Below are positions 17,861 through 25,294 of a stretch of DNA of 45,566 nucleotides, in pieces. The notes under the pieces were generated by a model. That model was not told the origin of the DNA. It saw only the letters and a program-made list of their open reading frames with translations, and searched no databases. Position 1 is the first letter of the stretch; each line of letters starts with the position of its first letter. A program made the position numbers and the translations under genes. The DNA is from Mycobacterium intermedium (GTDB taxonomy: Bacteria > Actinomycetota > Actinomycetes > Mycobacteriales > Mycobacteriaceae), in NCBI RefSeq assembly GCF_002086275.1, contig NZ_MVHT01000051.1, forward strand, positions 1 to 45,566, written 5' to 3'.

Positions 17861-18345
17861 CCAACTGGACGGAGTTCACCGCACAGGCGCCGCGGATCGC
17901 GGCCATTTTTCTGCGCCGCCACCGCGCCACCGGAAACCTCTGCCTGCTGGCCACCATTCGATCCGACGGGTTCCCGCGCATCAGCCCGTTGGAGCCGCTG
18001 GTCTTCGAAGACCAGCTGTGGTTGCCGGGCATGCCCAACACCACCAAGTTCGCCGACCTCGGGCGCGAACCGCGCTTCTGCCTGCACACCGCGACCGCAG
18101 ACCCGAAGGTGACCGACGGCGACGCGAAACTTTGGGGCCTGGCCCACGACGTCACCGACCTGGACTTGCGCCGGCGCTTCGCCGAAAACCTCTATGCTGA
18201 AACTGGATTCGACTTGCGTAACGAGGAGTTCGCCCTGTTCTCCACCAAGCTCACCGGAGCCTCGGCCGTCGAGGTCGGTGACGATCACCTCGACATCACC
18301 GTCTGGAATCCCGGCCAGCCGGAACGCGTGGTACGCAAGCACTGA
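17857..18345 (+). CDS. Pyridoxamine 5'-phosphate oxidase-like FMN split-barrel protein
   Basis: The product from GTG 17857 has 162 residues and the fold of PNPOx-like flavoproteins: a beta-barrel opening with L-A-T-I-R-S-D-G-F-P-R-I-S-P, then L-P-G-M-P-N-T-T-K-F-A-D-L. Mycobacterial members bind FMN, F420 or haem, and the substrate cannot be read from sequence. GTG overlaps the stop of maf by four bases (GTGA), so it is probably the fourth gene of the accD5 operon. I do not recall this gene between Rv3282 and sseA in M. tuberculosis. An open frame continues upstream through maf but has no coding character. Confidence 0.85.
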   Translation: MTNWTEFTAQAPRIAAIFLRRHRATGNLCLLATIRSDGFPRISPLEPLVFEDQLWLPGMPNTTKFADLGREPRFCLHTATADPKVTDGDAKLWGLAHDVTDLDLRRRFAENLYAETGFDLRNEEFALFSTKLTGASAVEVGDDHLDITVWNPGQPERVVRKH

Positions 18346-18378
18346 ACGGCCGTCAATTCCCGACCATCAGCGGCTGAG

Positions 18379-18384
18379 TAGGCT
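18379..18384 (+). promoter_or_regulatory. -10 element for leaderless sseA
   Basis: TAGGCT fits TANNNT and ends six bases before GTG 18391, the sseA start, which lacks a clear ribosome site. Confidence 0.4.
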
Positions 18385-18390
18385 TGGGGC

Positions 18391-19293
18391 GTGCCACTTC
18401 CCGCGGACCCGAGTCCAACCCTGTCGGAATACGCCCACCCGGAACGGCTGGTGACGGCCGACTGGCTGTCGGCCAACATCGGTGCGCCCGGCCTGGCCAT
18501 CGTCGAATCCGACGAGGACGTCCTGCTGTACGACGTCGGCCACATACCCGGCGCCGTCAAAATCGACTGGCATACCGACCTCAACGACCCGCGTGTGCGC
18601 GACTACATCAACGGCGCCCAGTTCGCCGAGTTGATGGACCGCAAGGGCATCGCCCGCGACGACACTGTGGTGATCTACGGCGACAAAAGCAACTGGTGGG
18701 CGGCCTACGCGCTATGGGTCTTCACCTTGTTCGGCCACCCCGATGTCCGGTTGCTCAACGGCGGTCGCGACCTGTGGATGGGCGAGCGCCGCGACGCCAC
18801 GTTGGAGGTGCCCACCAAGACCTCGACCGGCTATCCCGTCGTCGCCCGCAACGACGCCCCGATTCGCGCGTACAAGGACGACGTGCTGGCCATCCTGGGT
18901 AAAGAGCCGCTGATCGACGTGCGGTCCCCCGACGAGTACACCGGCAAACGGACGCACATGCCCGACTACCCCGAGGAGGGGGCGCTGCGCGCCGGCCACA
19001 TCCCGACCGCGGTCTCGATTCCGTGGGGCAAGGCGGCCGACGAGACCGGCCGGTTCCGCGGCCGTCAGGAGCTCGAGGAGCTCTACGGCTTCCTGAAGCC
19101 GGACGACAAGACGGTCGTCTATTGCCGCATCGGCGAACGGTCCAGCCACACCTGGTTCGTGCTCACGCATCTGCTGGGCAAACCCGATGTACGCAACTAC
19201 GACGGCTCGTGGACCGAGTGGGGTAACACCGTGCGAGTGCCGATCGTGGCAGGCGCCGAACCGGGACAGGCCCCAGCAGCCGTACCCGGCTGA
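18391..19293 (+). CDS. sseA: Thiosulfate sulfurtransferase SseA (rhodanese)
   Basis: The 300-residue protein has two rhodanese domains: an inactive N-terminal one, and a catalytic C-terminal one with Cys245 in the loop C-R-I-G-E-R-S-S. It moves sulfane sulfur from thiosulfate to cyanide or thiols. The GTG start lies behind a TANNNT element, suggesting leaderless transcription. The downstream SufE-like gene starts on the last base of its stop codon (TGATG), so the two are coupled; sulfur handling is a common theme. Matches Rv3283. Confidence 0.95.
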   Translation: MPLPADPSPTLSEYAHPERLVTADWLSANIGAPGLAIVESDEDVLLYDVGHIPGAVKIDWHTDLNDPRVRDYINGAQFAELMDRKGIARDDTVVIYGDKSNWWAAYALWVFTLFGHPDVRLLNGGRDLWMGERRDATLEVPTKTSTGYPVVARNDAPIRAYKDDVLAILGKEPLIDVRSPDEYTGKRTHMPDYPEEGALRAGHIPTAVSIPWGKAADETGRFRGRQELEELYGFLKPDDKTVVYCRIGERSSHTWFVLTHLLGKPDVRNYDGSWTEWGNTVRVPIVAGAEPGQAPAAVPG

Positions 19294-19712
19294 TGAACAT
19301 GCCCGCGCCGCTGGCCGAGGTGCTGTCCGACTTCGCCGAAGTCCAGGGGCAGGACAAGTTGCAGCTGCTGTTGGAGTTTGCCAACGATCTCCCGCCGCTT
19401 CCGGCGCACCTGGAAGAGGCGGCGATGGAGCCGGTGCCCGAGTGCCAATCACCGCTGTTCCTACACGTCGATGCGCACGACCCCGACCGGGTGCGGCTGT
19501 ACTTCAGCGCGCCCGCCGAGGCACCGACCACCCGCGGCTTCGCCTCCATCCTGGCTACCGGCCTCGACCAGCAGTCCGCCGCCGAAATCTTGGCGGTGCC
19601 CGACGATTTCTACACCGAGTTGGGTTTGGCCGCTCTGATCAGCCCACTGCGTCTGCGGGGGATGTCAGCGATGCTGGCCCGGATCAAGCGGCGGTTGCGC
19701 GAAGCCGCCTGA
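19293..19712 (+). CDS. SufE-like protein (Rv3284 orthologue)
   Basis: The 139-residue protein has the SufE fold signature: L-S-D-F-A-E-V-Q-G-Q-D-K-L-Q-L-L at the start, the sulfur-accepting Cys51 in P-E-C-Q-S-P-L-F, and R-G-F-A-S-I-L near mid-protein. SufE accepts persulfide from a cysteine desulfurase. Coupling to the rhodanese sseA (one-base overlap) suggests SseA may feed or accept its sulfur (inference). The suf operon is not in this window. Confidence 0.92.
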   Translation: MNMPAPLAEVLSDFAEVQGQDKLQLLLEFANDLPPLPAHLEEAAMEPVPECQSPLFLHVDAHDPDRVRLYFSAPAEAPTTRGFASILATGLDQQSAAEILAVPDDFYTELGLAALISPLRLRGMSAMLARIKRRLREAA

Positions 19713-19816
19713 ATGGGGAACCGCGTGACCGGGCCGCAGGCGCGACGCATAAACTCCCCGACAAGGCTTGTAAGAAATTCTCTTAAAGACGCAGACGTCC
19801 AGTTACAGGAGGCGCA

Positions 19817-21613
19817 GTGGGTAGTCACGCCAGCTCGAGGATCTCCAAGGTTCTCGTGGCCAACCGCGGCGAGATCGCAGTCCGAGTGATCCGGGCGGCC
19901 CGCGACGCCGGCCTGGCGAGCGTGGCCGTCTACGCCGAGCCGGACGCGGAGGCACCGCACGTCAGCCTCGCCGACGAGGCGTTCGCCCTGGGCGGCCAAA
20001 CCTCCGCCGAGTCCTACCTGGACTTCGGCAAGATCCTGGATGCGGCCGCCAAGTCCGGCGCCAACGCCATCCACCCCGGCTACGGCTTCCTGTCCGAGAA
20101 CGCCGACTTCGCCCAGGCGGTGATCGACGCCGGTCTGATCTGGATCGGGCCCAGCCCGCAGTCGATCCGCGATCTGGGCGACAAAGTGACCGCCCGCCAC
20201 ATTGCCGCCCGCGCCCAGGCCCCGCTGGTGCCCGGCACCGCCGACCCGGTCAAGGACGCCGACGAGGTGGTGGCCTTCGCCAAGGAGTACGGCGTGCCGA
20301 TCGCCATCAAGGCGGCCTTCGGCGGCGGTGGCCGCGGCATGAAGGTGGCCCGCACCCTGGAAGAGATCCCCGAACTGTTCGAGTCGGCCACCCGTGAGGC
20401 CGTGGCCGCGTTCGGCCGTGGCGAATGCTTCGTCGAGCGCTACCTGGACAAGCCCCGCCACGTCGAGGCCCAGGTGATCGCCGACCAGCACGGCAACGTC
20501 GTCGTCGCCGGCACCCGGGACTGCTCGCTGCAGCGTCGCTTCCAGAAGCTCGTCGAGGAGGGTCCCGCGCCGTTCTTGACCGACGCGCAGCGCAAGGAGA
20601 TTCACGAGTCCGCGAAGCGGATCGTCAAAGAGGCGCACTACTACGGCGCCGGCACCGTCGAATACCTGGTGGGCCAGGACGGGCTGATCTCGTTCCTGGA
20701 GGTCAACACCCGCCTGCAGGTCGAGCACCCCGTCACCGAGGAGACCTCGGGCATCGACCTGGTGTTGCAGCAGTTCAAGATCGCCAACGGCGAGAAGCTG
20801 GACATCACCGAGGACCCCACGCCCCGCGGCCACGCCATCGAGTTCCGGATCAACGGCGAGGACGCCGGCCGCGGCTTCCTGCCGGCGCCTGGTCCGGTGA
20901 CCAAGTTCCACCCGCCGACCGGCCCCGGCGTCCGGTTGGACTCCGGTGTGGAGACCGGTTCGGTGATCAGCGGCAATTTCGACTCGATGCTGGCCAAGCT
21001 GATCGTGTACGGGGCCGACCGCAACGAGGCGCTGGCACGCGCCCGTCGCGCACTGGACGAATTCCAGGTCGAAGGCCTGGCCACCGTCATCCCGTTCCAC
21101 CGCGCCATCGTGTCCGACCCGGCATTCATCGGCGACGACAACGGCTTCAGCGTGCACACCCGCTGGATCGAGACCGAGTGGAACAACACCGTCGAGCCGT
21201 TCACCGGCGGTGAGGTTCCGGACGAGGAAGACGCCCGGCCACGGCAGAAGGTGGTCGTCGAGGTGGACGGGCGCCGCGTCGAGGTCTCGCTGCCGGCCGA
21301 CCTTGCGCTGGCGGGCGGGCCCAGCACCGACGCCGTCGGCGCCGTGCGGCGCAAGCCCAAGCCGCGCAAGCGTGGTGCCCATGGTGGCGCCACCGCCTCC
21401 GGCGACGCAGTGACCGCTCCCATGCAGGGCACCGTGGTGAAGGTGGCCGTCGAAGAGGGCCAGGAGGTCACCACGGGCGATCTGGTGGTGGTCCTGGAGG
21501 CGATGAAGATGGAGAACCCGGTCACCGCGCACAAGGACGGTGTCATCACCGGACTGGCGGTCGAAGCGGGGGCCGCCATCACCCAGGGCACCGTGATCGC
21601 CGAGATCAAATAA
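19817..21613 (+). CDS. accA3: Acyl-CoA carboxylase alpha subunit AccA3 (biotin carboxylase and carrier)
   Basis: The 598-residue protein joins an N-terminal biotin carboxylase to a C-terminal biotin carrier domain. The carboxylase shows V-A-N-R-G-E-I-A-V-R-V, the ATP-grasp loop F-G-G-G-G-R-G-M and E-V-N-T-R-L-Q-V-E-H. The carrier's biotin-accepting Lys564 lies in E-A-M-K-M. It supplies carboxybiotin to AccD4, AccD5 and AccD6 complexes for malonyl-CoA, methylmalonyl-CoA and mycolate synthesis. GTG 19817 is set by AGGAGG just upstream. A strong palindrome follows the stop codon. Confidence 0.97.
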   Translation: MGSHASSRISKVLVANRGEIAVRVIRAARDAGLASVAVYAEPDAEAPHVSLADEAFALGGQTSAESYLDFGKILDAAAKSGANAIHPGYGFLSENADFAQAVIDAGLIWIGPSPQSIRDLGDKVTARHIAARAQAPLVPGTADPVKDADEVVAFAKEYGVPIAIKAAFGGGGRGMKVARTLEEIPELFESATREAVAAFGRGECFVERYLDKPRHVEAQVIADQHGNVVVAGTRDCSLQRRFQKLVEEGPAPFLTDAQRKEIHESAKRIVKEAHYYGAGTVEYLVGQDGLISFLEVNTRLQVEHPVTEETSGIDLVLQQFKIANGEKLDITEDPTPRGHAIEFRINGEDAGRGFLPAPGPVTKFHPPTGPGVRLDSGVETGSVISGNFDSMLAKLIVYGADRNEALARARRALDEFQVEGLATVIPFHRAIVSDPAFIGDDNGFSVHTRWIETEWNNTVEPFTGGEVPDEEDARPRQKVVVEVDGRRVEVSLPADLALAGGPSTDAVGAVRRKPKPRKRGAHGGATASGDAVTAPMQGTVVKVAVEEGQEVTTGDLVVVLEAMKMENPVTAHKDGVITGLAVEAGAAITQGTVIAEIK

Positions 21614-21627
21614 CATCGCGACGGCTT

Positions 21628-21652
21628 GTCGAGGCCTCGACGAGGCCTCGAC
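21628..21652 (+). terminator. Perfect 25-bp inverted repeat after accA3
   Basis: Twelve-base arms (GTCGAGGCCTCG and its complement) flank a single A. In RNA this folds as a 10-bp GC-rich stem with a 5-base loop, 14 bases after the accA3 stop. No U run follows, as is common for mycobacterial terminators. It could also be a protein-binding palindrome. Confidence 0.55.
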
Positions 21653-21703
21653 TAGACCTGTGATGGTTTGAGCAGCGTTTAACGCACCGATCGGTTAAGG
21701 GCT

Positions 21704-21728
21704 GTCTTCCCTGTCGCGATCCGGGTAG
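21704..21728 (+). promoter_or_regulatory. Weak candidate SigF promoter for the STAS gene
   Basis: GTCT (21704-21707), a 15-base spacer, then GGGTAG (21723-21728). Both boxes differ from GTTT and GGGTA(T/C). The leader to ATG 21886 would be about 150 bases and would contain the hairpin at 21784-21801, which counts against it. Confidence 0.25.
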
Positions 21729-21783
21729 GGTCAAAGGAAGGTTGAGTTCACAGCCGCCCGGACTCACGTCTCTCATCTACGTC

Positions 21784-21808
21784 AGGCCGCACAAGGGGCC
21801 TTATTTTT
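21784..21808 (+). terminator. Hairpin with U-rich tail between accA3 and the STAS gene
   Basis: AGGCC (21784-21788) pairs with GGCCT (21797-21801) over an 8-base loop and is followed by TATTTTT. This resembles a short intrinsic terminator, probably ending read-through from accA3. Confidence 0.4.
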
Positions 21809-21885
21809 CCCCATTCTTCAAAGCGGTCGTTCGTTGCACTGCGTGGTCCACAGCATCTATTTGCTAGACGACTGAGGAGTCAACA

Positions 21886-22314
21886 ATGTCCGTAACCCAC
21901 ACTTGGCAAAAGAGCGGCACCGCAGAGTTCACGGCTCGATGGGGTCCGTCGACCGGCGTGATCATCGCCGACGGCGAACTCGACGCGTCGAACGCCGACC
22001 TGCTCGCCCAATTCGTGCATCGCTGCAGTCAGCACCGCGATCGCCTCGTCCTGGACCTGCGTGGCCTGGAATTCATTGGCACGGCCGGATTTTCGGCTCT
22101 GCACCGAATCAATGTCGCATGCTCGGAAGCCCAGGCGGACTGGTCGATGATTCCCAGCGCGGCGGTGACGCGATTGCTGCAAATCTGCGATCCGGACGGT
22201 TCGCTACCGATCCTGCATCTGGACGGCGACACGGACGGCGCGGAGCCGGAAGGCGTGGAACAGGGCCTGCTGGGACCTACTGCAGCTGGTCCCGGAGTCG
22301 CGTTAGCGACTTAG
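21886..22314 (+). CDS. STAS-domain protein, putative anti-anti-sigma factor
   Basis: The 142-residue protein is a single STAS domain with a disordered acidic C-terminal tail. The core L-V-L-D-L-R-G-L-E-F-I-G-T-A-G-F corresponds to the D-L-x-x-L-x-F-I-D-S-x-G phosphosite of SpoIIAA/RsbV. Here Thr66 replaces the usual Ser and Gly65 the Asp. Such proteins bind an anti-sigma kinase when unphosphorylated and release sigma. Cys79 and Cys101 could give redox control, as reported for RsfA (speculation). ATG 21886 has GAGGAG seven bases upstream. The gene runs toward sigF and overlaps its 3' end by 38 bases. M. tuberculosis keeps RsfA and RsfB elsewhere; I do not recall a STAS gene here. RsbW (23073-23510) and the PP2C regulator (4708-5898) are candidate partners. 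Confidence 0.9.
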   Translation: MSVTHTWQKSGTAEFTARWGPSTGVIIADGELDASNADLLAQFVHRCSQHRDRLVLDLRGLEFIGTAGFSALHRINVACSEAQADWSMIPSAAVTRLLQICDPDGSLPILHLDGDTDGAEPEGVEQGLLGPTAAGPGVALAT

Positions 22315-23065
22315 CCAGTAGGCGGGAGACATGCATCTGAGAGATGCCGACCCGCTCGGCGATCTGGGTCTGCGTCATCGACTCGAAAAACCGCAGGACC
22401 AGTACCATTCGTTCCCGTTCGGGCAATGCCTCGAGCAGGGGGCGGAGGGCCTCCCGGTTCTCGATCTGATCCAAGCCGGTGTCGACGTCGCCCAGGGTGT
22501 CCGCGATCGCACGGGCGTCGTCGTCTTCGTTGCCGCCGCCGCTGTCGATGGACAGGGTGTTGTACGAACTGCCGGCCACCAGGCCTTCCACCACCTCTTC
22601 CCGGTCCATCCCGAGTTCAGCGGCGAGCTCGGTGGCGGTCGGCGCGCGGCCCAGCCGCTGCGACAGATCCGCGGTGGCGGTGCCGAGTCGCAGGTGCAAC
22701 TCCTTGAGACGCCGGGGCACCTTGACCGACCAGCTGTTGTCCCGGAAGTGCCGCCGAACCTCGCCCATGATGGTGGGCACCGCGAAGGAAACGAAATCAG
22801 ACCCCGTCTCGACGTCGAACCGGACTACGGCATTGACCAGGCCCACGCGCGCGACCTGGACGAGGTCGTCTCGCGGCTCGCCGCGGCCTTCGAACCGGCG
22901 AGCGATGTGATCGGCCAATGGCAGGCATCGTTCCACGATTTTGTCCCGGTGCCGCTGAAACTCCGCGCTATCGGGACCGAAAGTGGCCAGCTCACGAAAC
23001 ATGTCTGGCACATCGGCGTATTCGTTAGGTCGGGATTCAGAACCGCCGGCAGCACGCGCTGTCAC
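22277..23065 (-). CDS. sigF: RNA polymerase sigma factor SigF
   Basis: The 262-residue protein is a group 3 sigma factor with regions 2 (R-F-D-V-E-T-G-S-D-F-V-S-F-A), 3 and 4 (T-Q-T-Q-I-A-E-R-V-G-I-S-Q-M-H-V-S-R-L recognition helix). It closely resembles M. tuberculosis SigF from its first residues (M-T-A-R-A-A-G-G-S) onward. It directs stress and stationary-phase genes from GGTTT-N15-17-GGGTA promoters. GTG 23065 lies seven bases after the rsbW stop; the genes form one transcription unit read from the promoter near 23.7 kb. Its 3' end overlaps the convergent STAS gene by 38 bases. Confidence 0.97.
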   Translation of the reverse strand: MTARAAGGSESRPNEYADVPDMFRELATFGPDSAEFQRHRDKIVERCLPLADHIARRFEGRGEPRDDLVQVARVGLVNAVVRFDVETGSDFVSFAVPTIMGEVRRHFRDNSWSVKVPRRLKELHLRLGTATADLSQRLGRAPTATELAAELGMDREEVVEGLVAGSSYNTLSIDSGGGNEDDDARAIADTLGDVDTGLDQIENREALRPLLEALPERERMVLVLRFFESMTQTQIAERVGISQMHVSRLLAKSLTRLRDQLQ

Positions 23066-23072
23066 CTGGTCG

Positions 23073-23510
23073 TCACCTGCTGGGGGCCGCCCGCCGGGCC
23101 GTCAACGAGATGCCGAAGACGCTCCCGGTTGCATCGGGCCGCCGACCGTCGTGGAAAGTCTGGACGTCATCAGCCAGCGAGGTTAAAACATGCCAACTGA
23201 AACTCCCCGGTGCCACCACGTCGTGGGTGTCACACGCTGCGGACGCCTCTACCACGAGTTCGTCGTCGCGCGGATCGACGACGAGGTTGAGGGTGGCGCC
23301 GGGCGTGGCCGAACGGATCAACCGCGTACACACCTCGTCCACCGCCAGCCTCAGGTCCGCGACGGCGTCGAAATCCAGGTCCTCGAAAGTGCCGATGGCA
23401 CCGACCAGCGTACGCAGCATCGCCAGGTTCTCCAGGCGTGCAGCAACATTGAACTCAACGGCGCGTAGCCCCCGTTGGCGCCCATTGTTACGCGGATCCG
23501 CATCGGTCAT
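23073..23510 (-). CDS. rsbW: Anti-sigma F factor RsbW (UsfX)
   Basis: The 145-residue protein is a GHKL-fold anti-sigma factor with helix D-L-R-L-A-V-D-E-V-C-T and the G-S-F-S-W-H-V-L-T-S-L-A-D-D-V segment, as in M. tuberculosis UsfX. It holds SigF inactive and is itself titrated by unphosphorylated STAS proteins. ATG 23510 is set by GGGAGG upstream and by homology; a 30-residue in-frame extension to 23600 has no support. SigF transcribes its own inhibitor together with itself (promoter at 23705-23732), a standard feedback design. Confidence 0.95.
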   Translation of the reverse strand: MTDADPRNNGRQRGLRAVEFNVAARLENLAMLRTLVGAIGTFEDLDFDAVADLRLAVDEVCTRLIRSATPGATLNLVVDPRDDELVVEASAACDTHDVVAPGSFSWHVLTSLADDVQTFHDGRRPDATGSVFGISLTARRAAPSR

Positions 23511-23704
23511 CTGGCCTCCCGGCAGTATTTGGGCGACAACACTCCCGCCTTCAATCCCGGCTTCGACCTCGTGATCCAGCCGGTTGTTCATGATTGCCAC
23601 CGGGTATTCAACCAGCTAACGGCCAGGTAGACACGACCGACACAAAGATCGCGGGGACAAGGGGTTGACGCAGACATGCCGGTGCTCATCATGGTGCTCT
23701 CTTA

Positions 23705-23732
23705 ATACCCCGCCACCAGGGTCAGCGAAACC
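23705..23732 (-). promoter_or_regulatory. SigF-type autoregulatory promoter of rsbW-sigF
   Basis: On the minus strand GGTTT (23732-23728), a 17-base spacer, then GGGTAT (23710-23705): an exact match to the mycobacterial SigF consensus. The implied start near 23698 leaves a leader of about 190 bases before rsbW ATG 23510. SigF autoregulation upstream of usfX is established in M. tuberculosis. Confidence 0.85.
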
Positions 23733-23809
23733 AGGTTTGCCCGCTGAGTTTCAGCGAGGTGTGCAGGCATGCGCCGACGCGATGCGGGGCAGGCCAAGTA
23801 GCTCGCCAA

Positions 23810-24127
23810 TTAGCTCGACGTAGCGCGTTGGCGGGGCCGACTCTCCGGGTGGGCGGCATAAAACCGCTCCTCGATGCGGCTGACGCGACGGTTCTCCACG
23901 GCGAACCACAGCGCACCGGCGATCAACCCGAGCGCGGAAATAACTATCGTCGTAGCGAGCCACTCGTAGTGTCGGTAGCCGGCGGCCACCGCGGTGCTGA
24001 TCATGCCGAACGCCGATACAGCAAACAAAATCAAGCCCGGCCAGAAGAAATTGTCCTTCATGACGAGGCCGGCGTGCGGCAGCGTGGTGCGCAAGTAATC
24101 CGTCGGATCGTGATGCGTATCGCCCAT
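23810..24127 (-). CDS. usfY: UsfY-like small membrane protein
   Basis: The 105-residue protein begins M-G-D-T-H-H-D-P-T-D-Y-L-R-T-T. It has two transmembrane helices (about 28-50 and 57-78) and ends in a charged segment with F-A-V-E-N-R-R-V-S-R-I-E-E-R-F-Y-A-A-H-P-E. This layout matches UsfY (Rv3288c), the gene upstream of usfX-sigF in M. tuberculosis; its function is unknown. ATG 24127 is set by AGGAGAGGAG upstream. An in-frame extension to 24307 is not supported. Confidence 0.85.
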   Translation of the reverse strand: MGDTHHDPTDYLRTTLPHAGLVMKDNFFWPGLILFAVSAFGMISTAVAAGYRHYEWLATTIVISALGLIAGALWFAVENRRVSRIEERFYAAHPESRPRQRATSS

Positions 24128-24251
24128 CACGTCTCCTCTCCTACGGGACGAGACAAATGAAATGCTACCTACTTCGGGAGTACCAGCGAAATCCCGAATG
24201 TGCACGTGCCAGCGCGCCGGAACGAATAAGCGTGGGCGCACACACTTTGTG

Positions 24252-24632
24252 TCAAACCGAGACGGCGTTCTGGCGGTCGAACAGGTCGGGCAGAGAAATC
24301 GCCCCAATTGTCGTGACCAGCCACACCAGCACGGTGGTGGCCACCCAGGAGGCGAAGCCGCCGATGTTGACCCCGTCGGTCAGTTCGGCCGCAAGAACCA
24401 GGGCGAGGAGGGTCAACGCCAGACCGCTCCCGCCTAGAAGCAGGGATGCGTATTCATGCGGCAACTTCAAGATCAAGAACGACAGCAGCGCCTGCGCGAC
24501 CGAGAACAACACCAGGGCGACGACGAACCCCGACGCTGACAACGAAACTCTGGGAACAATCCACGCCGCCAGCATTAGTCCGATCGCCCACACAATTAGA
24601 AGCACAGCTAAGCGTACGAGAATTTGCCTCAT
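24252..24632 (-). CDS. Holin-4-like membrane protein (Rv3289c orthologue)
   Basis: The 126-residue protein has four predicted transmembrane helices (about 5-27, 34-56, 63-85 and 93-113). The W-I-V-P-R-V-S-L phrase after the first is typical of the phage_holin_4_2/YvlD superfamily. Despite the name, no lytic role is shown for chromosomal members. It sits 124 bases upstream of usfY on the same strand, as in M. tuberculosis, and is probably part of the SigF stress locus. I could not find a clear SigF promoter immediately before it. Confidence 0.85.
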   Translation of the reverse strand: MRQILVRLAVLLIVWAIGLMLAAWIVPRVSLSASGFVVALVLFSVAQALLSFLILKLPHEYASLLLGGSGLALTLLALVLAAELTDGVNIGGFASWVATTVLVWLVTTIGAISLPDLFDRQNAVSV

Positions 24633-24725
24633 GCAATAAGCGTAGGACTTCGAAGTATGACTGGGAAGAACACGCGTTGTCCGATCAAAGCGCCAAATCC
24701 GAATTGGGCCGCAATGCGGCGAACC

Positions 24726-24770
24726 CCGACCCAGAAGCTCCGACCCAAGAGGCCCCGACCCAAGAGGCCC
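24726..24770. repeat. 15-bp tandem repeat downstream of the small membrane protein gene
   Basis: CGACCCAAGAGGCCC occurs at 24741-24755 and again at 24756-24770, with a diverged copy just before. It lies in the 142-base gap between two minus-strand genes; I see no further role. Confidence 0.6.
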
Positions 24771-24774
24771 CGGT

Positions 24775-25158
24775 TCAAATGGCCAGGAAGGGTCCGGCGA
24801 TCGACGGGGCGCCCATGGAAGCGGTCAGCATCGTCAGACCCAACAGGAACCAACCCGCTCCGTTCCAGCCCCACCAGGTGCGCTCCTCGCACCGCGCCAA
24901 GTAGGTGCGCAGGAACGCCCACAGCCCGCCGCCCAACAGGATCAGCGGTCCGCCCAGCGCCAACGCGGTTCGCTGGGGTGCGCCGCACGCCACCGTGTCG
25001 CCAGTCATGCCAGGACAGGTGCTCACCCATAGGGCGGCCAAAACGACGAAGCCCAGGCCGGCAAGCGTGGCCACTACTGCAAACCGGATTGCGGCGTGGA
25101 CCTCACCGTCCTCCAAGCCCAGTCGATCACCCGGTGATCGCTCGCGCGCCTCCTGCAT
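24775..25158 (-). CDS. Small membrane protein, unknown function, SigF-type promoter upstream
   Basis: I do not recognise this 127-residue protein. It has a charged N-terminus, three predicted transmembrane helices (about 22-45, 65-84 and 101-125) and a loop with Cys48 and Cys58 that would face outward and could form a disulfide. A Trp-rich stretch (T-W-W-G-W-N-G) precedes the last helix. The open frame starts at ATG 25158. A consensus SigF promoter lies at 25294-25268, giving a leader of about 100 bases. Its place upstream of the holin-like gene, usfY, rsbW and sigF, all on one strand, makes it a likely member of the SigF regulon. In M. tuberculosis this position is near lat (Rv3290c), so the gene is extra here. 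Confidence 0.75.
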   Translation of the reverse strand: MQEARERSPGDRLGLEDGEVHAAIRFAVVATLAGLGFVVLAALWVSTCPGMTGDTVACGAPQRTALALGGPLILLGGGLWAFLRTYLARCEERTWWGWNGAGWFLLGLTMLTASMGAPSIAGPFLAI

Positions 25159-25267
25159 CGAAGCCCCTCTGTCGCGTTCGCCCGCTGCTGCGGATCAATG
25201 ACTACGTCGCGTGGGCCGCCTGGTTAGTTACACCCGTCTGGCCAGCCGGCGGCCACTTTTGTGTCCA

Positions 25268-25294
25268 ATACCCTGCGCGATCCCCGGTAAAACC
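25268..25294 (-). promoter_or_regulatory. SigF-type promoter of the small membrane protein gene
   Basis: On the minus strand GGTTT (25294-25290), a 16-base spacer, then GGGTAT (25273-25268): an exact consensus match. The start site would fall near 25261. Confidence 0.8.

Noticed and set aside
19610..21616. 668-codon open frame antisense to accA3
   Set aside because: Shadow of accA3 with low-complexity Gly/Asp/His composition and no start context.
24128..24240. SigF promoter directly before usfY
   Set aside because: The best candidate (ATTT-N18-AGGTAG) departs from both boxes and from the spacer length.
24446..24904. Plus-strand frame with an A-P-T-Q-E repeat
   Set aside because: It is antisense to two convincing membrane protein genes, and the repeat is explained by the 15-bp tandem DNA repeat.
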